Positions 1 through 6,005 of a stretch of 6,187 nucleotides of DNA are shown piece by piece; positions within the stretch are counted from its first letter, which is position 1; each line of letters starts with the position of its first letter. A model generated the notes under the pieces. It saw nothing but the letters and a program-made list of their open reading frames with translations. It did not search any database and was not told the origin of the DNA. The position numbers and the translations under genes were made by a program. Origin of the DNA: Anaerolineae bacterium (GTDB taxonomy: Bacteria > Chloroflexota > Anaerolineae > B4-G1 > SLSP01); NCBI GenBank assembly GCA_016934645.1, contig JAFGSL010000136.1, forward strand, positions 1 to 6,187, written 5' to 3'.

Positions 1-158
1 GCTTTCACGTCCTCATGGGGAATCGGCCCGATGCCGGAGACTTGCACGGCGGTGTAGCCGATGTCGGCGACTTTCTTCATGCTGGCATCGAAGTCCTCCA
101 GCGTCTTGCAGAAATCTCGAACGGTATACAATTGTGCGGTTAATTTGGGATGGGACAT
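1..158 (-). CDS. Sugar phosphate isomerase/epimerase-like TIM-barrel protein, N-terminal fragment (cut by window edge)
   Basis: Only the first 52 codons are in the window; the gene continues beyond position 1. The fragment reads as the first strand and helix of a xylose isomerase-like TIM barrel: a QLYTVRD strand at residues 9-15, a helix around DFDASMKKVADIG, then the second strand YTAVQVSGIG. This TVRD...KKVADIGY...VQVSG pattern is characteristic of the sugar phosphate isomerase/epimerase family (AP endonuclease 2-like fold). These proteins usually act on sugars, inositols or related polyols in the cytoplasm; the substrate cannot be told from this fragment. The ATG at 158 is supported by an AAGGAG ribosome-binding site (166-171) seven bases upstream and by a promoter at 197-225. 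It is therefore probably transcribed separately from the isomerase gene before it, which ends 113 nt upstream. The two proteins share a fold type but are not close copies over this stretch. Confidence 0.85.
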   Translation of the reverse strand, partial: MSHPKLTAQLYTVRDFCKTLEDFDASMKKVADIGYTAVQVSGIGPIPHEDVK

Positions 159-196
159 TGTTTTACTCCTTTGGTTTGTACATTTCCGATTATGCG

Positions 197-225
197 ATTA
201 TAGAATGGATAGACTGATTGAACAA
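197..225 (-). promoter_or_regulatory. Sigma70-type promoter for the partial isomerase gene
   Basis: On the minus strand a perfect -10 hexamer TATAAT (197-202) is preceded by a 17-nt spacer and a -35-like TTGTTC (220-225), which matches consensus only at TTG. Transcription would start near 190, giving an untranslated leader of roughly 32 nt that contains the AAGGAG site and leads to the ATG at 158. The -35 box lies two bases downstream of the heptad repeat array that starts at 228. The perfect -10, ideal spacing and well-placed leader make this the best promoter in the window; the weak -35 suggests moderate strength or an activator. Confidence 0.6.
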
Positions 226-227
226 AA

Positions 228-297
228 CGTGAAGCGTGAAGCTTGATACGTGAATGGTAATTCATCACACATTACGCATCACGTATCAAGCATTTTA
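228..297. repeat. Inverted array of degenerate 7-bp units forming a long potential hairpin
   Basis: Read on the plus strand, the stretch divides into ten consecutive 7-bp units in constant phase. The left arm has units of the CGTGAAG type (exact at 228 and 235, variant CGTGAAT at 249). The right arm has units of the reverse-complement type CATCACG (exact at 277, variants CATCACA at 263 and CATTACG at 270). The arms pair: 241-253 and 279-291 are a perfect 13-bp inverted repeat, extended inward by 2 and 5 further pairs with one single-base bulge on each side and a 9-nt loop, about 20 bp in all. The array covers the last six codons and the TAA stop (272-274) of the upstream isomerase gene. There is no immediate T-tract: a TTTT occurs only 13 nt past the stem, so a classical terminator is doubtful. 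It may be a mobile or expanding intergenic repeat. Confidence 0.8.
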
Positions 298-1039
298 ACG
301 TTTCCGCGTCTTTGAGAAAGTTTGCTGGATCATCGTCACGGACGAACTCGATCATGGCGAAGTGATCGCGACCAGTTGCGGTAATTTTGTCTAGATACTG
401 TGCCCATTCGTCCGCTTTGGCGTTGAGTAACATACGCTCGCATTGACCGTTGATCTCGCGCCAGCTAAAGACGTGTACGTTGACGAGCCAGGGAAGAATT
501 GCATCCAGACCCGCCAGGTTTTCATCCAGGGTTGCGCCGCCGGGCGGCTGCCAGTAGGTTTTGACGTTGTCGTGGGCCACGGTCCGCAGCAATCGCAGTG
601 CACTCGCATTCGTATCGGTGAGGGTATTGCCGTGATATTCGTAGGCCACGACGATGCCCGCCTGCTGCGCCAGATTGCCGATGGCGCGTGAGTCCTCGAC
701 TACGCGCGCCCAGTAGGCGGCATCTGCTGTTGCTGTGCCTTGCTTGCCGGCCCACACGCGGATTGTAGGCGCGCCCAGGGCTACGGCACTCTTAACGACG
801 GCCTTGAAGGGAACTGGCTCGCCGTGACCGACGCGATAGTAGGAACCATACGCCGCGACGGCAAGTCCGGCTTCCTCCGTCATTTGGCGGACGAGACGCG
901 CCTGTGCGACGTCGCCGTGCGGTACGTGGACATCGCCACCCCACTCAATCGCGTCCAAGCCGGATTGCGCGACAAGGTCAACGATCGCTTGCGGTGTGAG
1001 TTGGCGAAAAGTGATGGATACCAGACCGGAACAGATCAT
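272..1039 (-). CDS. TIM-barrel sugar phosphate isomerase/epimerase-like protein
   Basis: A 255-residue cytoplasmic protein of the xylose isomerase-like TIM-barrel family, which uses a divalent metal to isomerise or epimerise sugars, polyols or related compounds. Visible candidate metal and substrate residues are Glu32 in IEWGGD, His38 and His41 just after it, Glu134 and His136 in YEYHG, the YWQPP segment at 162-166, His189 in VHVFSW and Glu231 in MIEFVRDD. These are at the ends of successive strands, as the fold requires, and length is normal for the family. The ATG at 1039 is preceded by AGGAAG (1046-1051) at 6-nt spacing, overlapping the rmlA stop codon, so it is probably co-translated with rmlA. 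The C-terminal residues Cys250 to Ala255 and the stop codon are encoded by an intergenic-type heptad repeat, so the original tail may have been replaced. The substrate is unknown, and a hydrolase or lyase role is possible for this fold. Confidence 0.88.
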   Translation of the reverse strand: MICSGLVSITFRQLTPQAIVDLVAQSGLDAIEWGGDVHVPHGDVAQARLVRQMTEEAGLAVAAYGSYYRVGHGEPVPFKAVVKSAVALGAPTIRVWAGKQGTATADAAYWARVVEDSRAIGNLAQQAGIVVAYEYHGNTLTDTNASALRLLRTVAHDNVKTYWQPPGGATLDENLAGLDAILPWLVNVHVFSWREINGQCERMLLNAKADEWAQYLDKITATGRDHFAMIEFVRDDDPANFLKDAETLKCLIRDA

Positions 1040-1045
1040 AGTACG

Positions 1046-1051
1046 CTTCCT
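1046..1051 (-). promoter_or_regulatory. Ribosome-binding site overlapping the rmlA stop codon
   Basis: AGGAAG on the minus strand lies six bases before the isomerase ATG at 1039 and shares bases 1050-1051 with the TAG stop of rmlA (1050-1052). A ribosome finishing rmlA would sit on this site, the arrangement expected for translational coupling. It also settles 1039 as the start of the isomerase gene. Confidence 0.65.
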
Positions 1052-1937
1052 ATGCTAACTCTGTCGTAGGAGAATGCTGGGCTAGTTCGCGCAGATAGCG
1101 GCAATAGGGATTGTCTTTTGAATAGTTGGCGATTTCCAGCAATTGTTCCGGGCCGATGTAGCCTTTGCGATAGGCGATTTCCTCGATGCAGCCGACTTTG
1201 AGGCCCTGCCGGTGCTCGATGGTTTGCACGAAGTCGCTGGCCTCCAGCAGGCTCTCGTGCGTGCCGGTATCCAGCCAGGCGAAGCCGCGCCCGAAGATGC
1301 GAACCTTCAGCTTTCCGCGCCGAAGGTACTCTTTGTTGACATCGGTGATTTCCAGTTCTCCGCGGGCGGATGGGTTGAGGCTCTTGGTTATCGCTACCAC
1401 ATTCTGATCGTAGAAGTAGATGCCGGTGACAGCGTAATTCGACTTGGGCTGCTGCGGCTTTTCCTCGATGCTTAAGGCGTTGAGGTCTTTGTCGAATTCG
1501 ACCACACCGTACCGCTCCGGGTCCTGTACATAGTAGGCAAAGACCGTGCCCCCGTCGGTGAGTTGGCCCGCTTCCTCCATAAGATCCGAAAGACCATGCC
1601 CGTAGAGGAAGTTATCGCCGAGGATAAGCGCGCACGGTTGTCCGTCGATGAAGTTCTCACCAAGGAGGAACGACTGCGCAATGCCCCCTGGACGTGGCTG
1701 TACAATGTAATCGATACTCAGACCGAGCCGCGATCCATCGCCAAAGAGCTTCTCGTATAACTCGATGTGCTGCGGCGTCGAGATGATGAGGAATTCGCGG
1801 ATGTCGGCGAACATCAACACCGAGAGTGGGTAATAGATCATCGGCTTGTCGAAGATGGGAAGAATTTGCTTGGATAGAGAAACCGTAAGGGGATACAGTC
1901 GTGTTCCCAAACCGCCGGATAGAATGATACCTTTCAT
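1050..1937 (-). CDS. rmlA: Glucose-1-phosphate thymidylyltransferase (RmlA/RfbA)
   Basis: Makes dTDP-glucose and pyrophosphate from dTTP and glucose 1-phosphate, the first step of dTDP-L-rhamnose and other dTDP-deoxysugar synthesis, in the cytoplasm. The 295-residue length is typical. The nucleotide-binding signature GGLGTRLYPLT (8-18) is followed by SKQILP (22-27) and the diagnostic FDKPMIYYPLSVLM (29-42). LGDN places the metal ligand Asp108, EEKP is at 158-161, GELEITDVN is at 193-201, and WLDTGTHESL (221-230) supplies the second metal Asp223. All expected key motifs are intact. The ATG at 1937 has AAGGAG (1943-1948) five bases upstream. It lies 50 nt after the histidine kinase gene and 10 nt before the isomerase gene. 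rmlB, rmlC and rmlD are not in the window, so the final sugar is unknown. Related nucleotidyltransferases can use other nucleotides, but the FDKPMIYYPL and WLDTGTHE motifs favour RmlA strongly. Confidence 0.95.
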   Translation of the reverse strand: MKGIILSGGLGTRLYPLTVSLSKQILPIFDKPMIYYPLSVLMFADIREFLIISTPQHIELYEKLFGDGSRLGLSIDYIVQPRPGGIAQSFLLGENFIDGQPCALILGDNFLYGHGLSDLMEEAGQLTDGGTVFAYYVQDPERYGVVEFDKDLNALSIEEKPQQPKSNYAVTGIYFYDQNVVAITKSLNPSARGELEITDVNKEYLRRGKLKVRIFGRGFAWLDTGTHESLLEASDFVQTIEHRQGLKVGCIEEIAYRKGYIGPEQLLEIANYSKDNPYCRYLRELAQHSPTTELA

Positions 1938-1987
1938 AGTGTCTCCTTTTTGATTTTATGTTAACGTAATCTATCCCGTAAAGCAGA

Positions 1988-4264
1988 TCAAGCTTCATCC
2001 AGGATCTGCCTGACTTTTCGTGTCAGGTTATCTATTGTAAAGGGTTTTTGGAGGAAGTTTATGCCTGGTTCCAATATGCCGTGATGGACGACGACATTGT
2101 CCGTATAACCCGACATATATAACACTTTAATCGTGGGGTGAAGAGTCGCGATGTGTTGGTAGAGTTCCTGCCCATTCATTTCCGGCATGATGACGTCAGT
2201 CAGTAGAAGATGGATGGCGCCCTTGTATGTGGCTGCATGCTGTAGGCCATCCTCGATATTTTGGGCTTCAATTACATGGTATCCATGCCCGATCAAGGTT
2301 TCACCAATTAGCTTGCGGACCACCACATCATCCTCAAACACGAGGATCGTTTCCGTCCCGCGTAGCGTGACTGGTGGTGTGATTGTTGCGTCAGAGGTTT
2401 CGACAATCCCTTCCACTCGTGGTAGGTAGATTTTGAAGGTTGTGCCTTTATCCGTTTCGCTGTAGACGTAAATGTTTCCCTCATGTTGTTTGACGATGCC
2501 AAAGACGGTCGCCAATCCCAAGCCCGTGCCTTTGCCAGGGGCTTTGGTAGTAAAGAAAGGTTCGAAAATGCGCTGTTGCGTGGTAGCGTCCATACCGTGA
2601 CCGGTATCACTGACGGTCAGCATCACATAATATCCCGGTAATAGAGTGTCCGCGTGTTGACTGATGTAGGCTTCATCCAGGTAGACGTTAGCTGTTTCCA
2701 GAGTCAGTTTCCCACCGGCAGGCATTGCATCGCGGGCGTTCACCGCCAGATTCAGTAACACTTGTTCAATTTGCGCCTTGTCAGCTCTGACTGGGTAGAG
2801 GTCAGACTCAAGAAAGGTCTCCAATGTAATATTTTCCCCGATCAGACGCTGGAGCATTTTTTGGAAGTCTTCGACAACCGCATTGAGGTCCAGTACGCGC
2901 ATGTCCAATACCTGTCTGCGGCTGAAGGCCAGGATTTGACGTGTCAGGTCAGCGGCCCGTCCTGCCGCTTCTCGTATGACTTGCAGGTTAGCATACAGCT
3001 TCTCGTCCGGTGACAGCTTCCTCAGTGCCATTTCGGTGTAGAGGCTAATGGGGACCAGGATGTTGTTGAAATCGTGAGCGATGCCTCCAGCCAATTGACC
3101 GATGGCTTCCATCTTTTGAATTTGACGGATCTGCTCCTCAAGTTGTTTGCGCTCGGTAATATCGCGCGAGTTGACGACAATCCCCTGTACCACAGGATCA
3201 TGAAGCAGGTTCTGTCCGATTGACTCAAGATACCGCCACGAACCATCTCGATGCTGAAAACGAAATTCGATTCTCTGTGGGCCTCTTGGTTGTTCCAGGC
3301 CTTGTTGAAACACCTCCAAAACGACGCTGCGATCCTCGGGATGTATAAAGTCGAAGGCGCTTTTTCCTAACAGCTCTTCTGGTTTGTAACCTACTGTGCG
3401 CTCAGCGGCAGGACTCTCGAAACGATACGTGCCATCCGCATTCAGCACGGTGATGGTGTCTTGTGCGTTGGCAAGCAGAGTGCGGAAATATCTCTCGCTG
3501 GCCCGGACGGCCTCTTCAGCCTGTGCCAGTTCGTCTACTTTCTGTTCCAGGTCACGAAACAGCGTGCGGAGCTGCTTAGTCATCTGGTTGAAAGTGAGTG
3601 CCAGGACTTGCAGTTCATCCACGGTTTCTTCGGGATCAAGTGCGACATCCAAGTTGCCTCGCCCGATTTGCTCAGCGACTTGGGTTAGCTGGCGAACGGG
3701 CTGGCCGACTACAAGCCAGATCGCGATTCCAGCAGCGACGGATATAATCAGCAACCCCACGGAAATCTGGATTTGCGAAGAGCTACGAATAGCGGACATC
3801 AGCTTCTGGCCCAAGGCATCAGCACTAACCATGATAAGTATGTTGCCTTCTTGGCTGGGCACAGGTGTGAAGCCGATCACTTGTCCCGTCTGTGCTTCTT
3901 TGGCGGCATCAGTTGTTCCTGAAAGGATTTTTTTGACGATATCTGCGCCAAAGTCGTCACTCATCGAAGTGTTCACCTTGTTTTGGTTTGGGTGAAAGAG
4001 GTAATATCCCGCTAGATCAACGAGGTATAGACGATCGGTTTCCTCAAGGGCGTTCTCCTGTAAAGAAGCGAAAACCTTGGTCTGAGATATATCTGGCAAT
4101 GCAGCGGCTAGCAGTTGAACTTGTTTGCGTTGGTGATCAAGCGCCAATGTATCAAAGGCGTCAGCAACGTCATTCAGAACGAACACTGCCAAAATGGCGA
4201 GAGGAAAAATCGAAAGCACCAGAAACCAGACTCCTAATCTGATGGCCAGCGAATTTTTTTGCAT
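1988..4264 (-). CDS. Hybrid sensor histidine kinase (Cache-like, HAMP, PAS, HisKA, HATPase, receiver)
   Basis: A 758-residue inner-membrane signalling kinase. Order: transmembrane segment about 7-30; Cache/PDC-like extracytoplasmic sensor about 31-164, with the typical LYLVDLAGYYLFHP strand at 79-91; second transmembrane segment about 166-187; HAMP about 188-240; coiled coil to about 257; PAS about 258-372; HisKA with H-box GGIAHDFNN and phospho-acceptor His397; HATPase_c with N-box Asn509 in VNARDAM, G1 DTGHGM (553-558), F-box FEPFFTTK (567-574), G2 GKGTGLGL (577-584). A C-terminal receiver about 637-755 has acidic Asp645/Asp646, phospho-acceptor Asp690 in LLLTDVIMPEMNG, Ser718 and Lys740 in LQKPF. 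All catalytic residues are present, so it should autophosphorylate and pass phosphate to its own receiver. There is no output or HPt domain. The start at 4264 has an AGGA site (4274-4277) at 9-nt spacing. It lies 29 nt after the membrane protein gene and is probably in one operon with it. The stimulus is unknown. Confidence 0.95.
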   Translation of the reverse strand: MQKNSLAIRLGVWFLVLSIFPLAILAVFVLNDVADAFDTLALDHQRKQVQLLAAALPDISQTKVFASLQENALEETDRLYLVDLAGYYLFHPNQNKVNTSMSDDFGADIVKKILSGTTDAAKEAQTGQVIGFTPVPSQEGNILIMVSADALGQKLMSAIRSSSQIQISVGLLIISVAAGIAIWLVVGQPVRQLTQVAEQIGRGNLDVALDPEETVDELQVLALTFNQMTKQLRTLFRDLEQKVDELAQAEEAVRASERYFRTLLANAQDTITVLNADGTYRFESPAAERTVGYKPEELLGKSAFDFIHPEDRSVVLEVFQQGLEQPRGPQRIEFRFQHRDGSWRYLESIGQNLLHDPVVQGIVVNSRDITERKQLEEQIRQIQKMEAIGQLAGGIAHDFNNILVPISLYTEMALRKLSPDEKLYANLQVIREAAGRAADLTRQILAFSRRQVLDMRVLDLNAVVEDFQKMLQRLIGENITLETFLESDLYPVRADKAQIEQVLLNLAVNARDAMPAGGKLTLETANVYLDEAYISQHADTLLPGYYVMLTVSDTGHGMDATTQQRIFEPFFTTKAPGKGTGLGLATVFGIVKQHEGNIYVYSETDKGTTFKIYLPRVEGIVETSDATITPPVTLRGTETILVFEDDVVVRKLIGETLIGHGYHVIEAQNIEDGLQHAATYKGAIHLLLTDVIMPEMNGQELYQHIATLHPTIKVLYMSGYTDNVVVHHGILEPGINFLQKPFTIDNLTRKVRQILDEA

Positions 4265-4293
4265 TTTGAGTTATCCTACACAAGCTGTTTCGG

Positions 4294-4872
4294 TCACCAT
4301 AATGGACGCCGATACTTGGGTGGAAGAATGGCGAGGATAATGGTGGTAATGAGAACCGTGATAATAAATTCCGGCGTGGCGGCCTGAGCGAAGGTAGTGT
4401 AGGCTTGTCCAAACGACAATGCGCCAAATAACTGTTCACCTAAGGCTGAGAAAAAAGTGTAAGTGACGCCAATGAAAACTGGAATGATCACAAGGTAATA
4501 GTACATAAACACCAATCCTCCCCAGCCTAATACTAACGATGGCATTTTTAATCGTGCATACATCAGATTTTTGTAGGCGAGCCCTATCCAAAGGCCGCCT
4601 AGTATGTGGGCGCTACAGTCTGATATTAGGGCAATCGAATCTTCGCTAAACCAGTTGTTCGCCATAAACCCACAAAGCATCCCTCCAACTGGCCCGCTTA
4701 ACGCCGCCCCCAGGGTAACAAACAACTCGCGTGGGTCTGAGACTACGTGAGTGCCGACAACCGGGATTCGCAAGCCCGCCGCTCGTACGATCATCGCTGC
4801 CATCCCAAACCCTAATGCCGTTAAGAGCGCCGCTTTGGAGATGGGCGAGGTACACGTTTTATTCTCGTTCAT
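4294..4872 (-). CDS. Small multipass membrane protein, possible ligand-binding partner of the kinase
   Basis: A 192-residue, strongly hydrophobic protein with about five membrane segments (roughly 13-31, 48-72, 80-100, 112-140 and 166-184) and a basic end at KYRRPLW. I do not recognise a named family with certainty. The pattern RIPVVG...DPRELFVTLG followed by AALSGPVGGMLCGF (56-69), then a HILGGLWIGLAYKNLM helix (89-104), resembles 5TMR-LYT-type sensory membrane domains, which have a D-x-R-rich helix followed by a GP-rich helix. It also resembles S components of ECF vitamin transporters; no ECF ATPase or T component is in the window. The start at 4872 has GAAGGAT (4879-4885) just upstream. 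The gene ends 29 nt before the histidine kinase gene, so co-expression is likely. A role as separate sensor subunit, or as transporter for a compound the kinase detects, is inference. Confidence 0.8.
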   Translation of the reverse strand: MNENKTCTSPISKAALLTALGFGMAAMIVRAAGLRIPVVGTHVVSDPRELFVTLGAALSGPVGGMLCGFMANNWFSEDSIALISDCSAHILGGLWIGLAYKNLMYARLKMPSLVLGWGGLVFMYYYLVIIPVFIGVTYTFFSALGEQLFGALSFGQAYTTFAQAATPEFIITVLITTIILAILPPKYRRPLW

Positions 4873-4887
4873 GGTCTAATCCTTCTC

Positions 4888-4923
4888 AGAAAATGCCAAA
4901 TGGCAAATCAGCAAATCGCAAAT
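4888..4923. repeat. Degenerate tandem heptad repeat (NGCAAAT type)
   Basis: On the plus strand five 7-bp units follow each other with one extra base after the third: AGAAAAT at 4888, GCCAAAT at 4895, GGCAAAT at 4902, AGCAAAT at 4910 and CGCAAAT at 4917. The array ends three bases before the GAAGGAT ribosome-binding site of the membrane protein gene, so it would form part of that gene's untranslated leader if the transcript starts upstream. It has the same 7-bp period as the array at 228-297 but a different consensus. Confidence 0.65.
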
Positions 4924-4977
4924 TACGCTTAACTTCACTGAAACATGGCAACGTTAGAACAAGATGCTTCCCACAGC

Positions 4978-5012
4978 CCCCTATCTACTACCTGCCGTTT
5001 GCCCTCTATCTT
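4978..5012. repeat. Purine-rich degenerate heptad-like tract after the dehydrogenase stop codon
   Basis: The minus strand here is purine-rich and can be cut into five 7-bp blocks, most ending in AG (AAGATAG at 5006-5012, ACGGCAG at 4992-4998, GTAGTAG at 4985-4991). The tract begins directly after the TAG stop of the dehydrogenase gene. The period is much less regular than in the other two arrays, so this may be simple low-complexity sequence. No hairpin or T-tract resembling a terminator is visible. The rest of this spacer (4924-4977) holds nothing I can identify. Confidence 0.4.
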
Positions 5013-6005
5013 CTATGCCATCATCTTCGCGCGTTCTCGTGTAATCGCCCATTTGAGTGGCTCGCCTGCTATGTAGCGCTGAAGTTCTTCGACCATGTAC
5101 TGCCCCATGCGGCGACATTCCATATCCAACGAGCCGGCGATGTGCGGCGTGAGGATAACGTTGGGTAGCGTGTACAACGGTGATCCGGGCTCTGGAGGCT
5201 CAGGATATGTGACGTCGAGCACGGCGTAGAGGTCGGGACGTTGTTGGAGAACGGCGATCATCTCCTGCTCGCGAACAACAGCGCCACGCGCCGTATTGAT
5301 GAACGTCGCACCAGGTTTCATCGCTGCGAGGTGTGCCCCGGTAATCATTCCCGCTGTTCCCGGTAGCAACGGTGTGTGCAGCGAGACAATGTCGGCACGG
5401 CGGAAAATCTCGTCCAGTCCAACCATCTCAACACCCAGTGCTGCGCCTGCTTCGGCGGTCACGTAGGGATCGTAGGCGATAACGTGTAGATCATACGTTT
5501 TGAGCCGCTCGGCCACCATTCGCCCTATCATGCCGAGTGAGATGAGGCCAACAGTACTACCATACCCGCCGGGCACTGTCTTTTTGGGGGGATAGGCTCC
5601 TGCCTGCTTGGTGCCGAGAATGTAGCACCAAGCATGCTTCAGGCTGAAGAGGATCGCTGCGAGTGTGTACTCGGTGACCGGGATGGCATTGGCTGCATAC
5701 GCGCTAGTGATGACGATCCCGCGTTCCCACGCCGCATCGGTGGCAAAGCCTTTGATGGAACCCGCTCCATAAAACACCGCCTTGAGGTTCGGCGCGGCCG
5801 CGAGAAAGGTCTTATCCAACTTCGCCATTCCCCATCCGGAGAAGATCACGTCTATATCAGCCAGTACGCTTGGATTTTCCCGCACGGATTCCGCCGTCTG
5901 TGGTGGCGTGATGATGTCTACAAGATCAGCGATTACCGAGCGCTCCGGTTCGCCGTAAATCTGGTCGTAAACTTTTGTGCCTAGAAGAAAGAGTCCCTTA
6001 ATCAT
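5013..6005 (-). CDS. D-2-hydroxyacid dehydrogenase family protein (NAD-binding)
   Basis: An NAD(P)-dependent cytoplasmic oxidoreductase of the D-isomer 2-hydroxyacid dehydrogenase family, which interconverts 2-keto and 2-hydroxy acids. Numbering here is from the longer 338-residue form. The Rossmann segment is VGLISLGMIGR (160-170), where Ser164 replaces the usual first glycine of GxGxxG, followed by Asp187 in AYDPY for adenosine ribose binding. Catalytic Arg248 lies in INTARGAVV, Glu277 in DVTYPEPPE and His296 in LTPHIAGS, so the triad is intact. The reading frame is open to a GTG at 6029, but I prefer the ATG at 6005 (330 residues): it falls right before the first Rossmann-like strand IKGLFLLG, and a TATAGT at 6028-6033 could be a -10 box that would exclude the longer start. 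Neither start has a strong ribosome-binding site. It ends 140 nt before the membrane protein gene. Substrate unknown; phosphoglycerate- or glyoxylate-reductase-like activities are options. Confidence 0.9.
   Translation of the reverse strand: MIKGLFLLGTKVYDQIYGEPERSVIADLVDIITPPQTAESVRENPSVLADIDVIFSGWGMAKLDKTFLAAAPNLKAVFYGAGSIKGFATDAAWERGIVITSAYAANAIPVTEYTLAAILFSLKHAWCYILGTKQAGAYPPKKTVPGGYGSTVGLISLGMIGRMVAERLKTYDLHVIAYDPYVTAEAGAALGVEMVGLDEIFRRADIVSLHTPLLPGTAGMITGAHLAAMKPGATFINTARGAVVREQEMIAVLQQRPDLYAVLDVTYPEPPEPGSPLYTLPNVILTPHIAGSLDMECRRMGQYMVEELQRYIAGEPLKWAITRERAKMMA

Noticed and set aside
241..291. Hairpin as a rho-independent terminator for the rmlA-isomerase transcript
   Set aside because: The stem is strong, but no T-tract follows directly (TTTT only 13 nt later) and the stop codon lies in the stem, so a terminating ribosome would disturb it. 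A repeat element explains it better.
740..1069. Plus-strand 109-codon open frame opposite the isomerase gene
   Set aside because: Antisense to a gene with clear TIM-barrel motifs and no recognisable content of its own.
1953..1982. Promoter candidate for rmlA: TTTACG (1977-1982) and TAAAAT (1953-1958) with an 18-nt spacer on the minus strand
   Set aside because: Transcription would start at about 1946, inside the ribosome-binding site at 1943-1948, leaving no usable leader; rmlA is more simply read from the kinase transcript or from a promoter I cannot see.
3396..3995. A 199-codon plus-strand open frame, serine-rich in composition
   Set aside because: It is wholly antisense to the well-supported histidine kinase gene, has a biased composition typical of shadow frames and no domain pattern.
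4895..4906. Small inverted repeat TGCCA-AA-TGGCA as an operator site
   Set aside because: It arises from two adjacent degenerate heptad units, and its two-base loop is too short for a stable hairpin; there is no independent sign of an operator.
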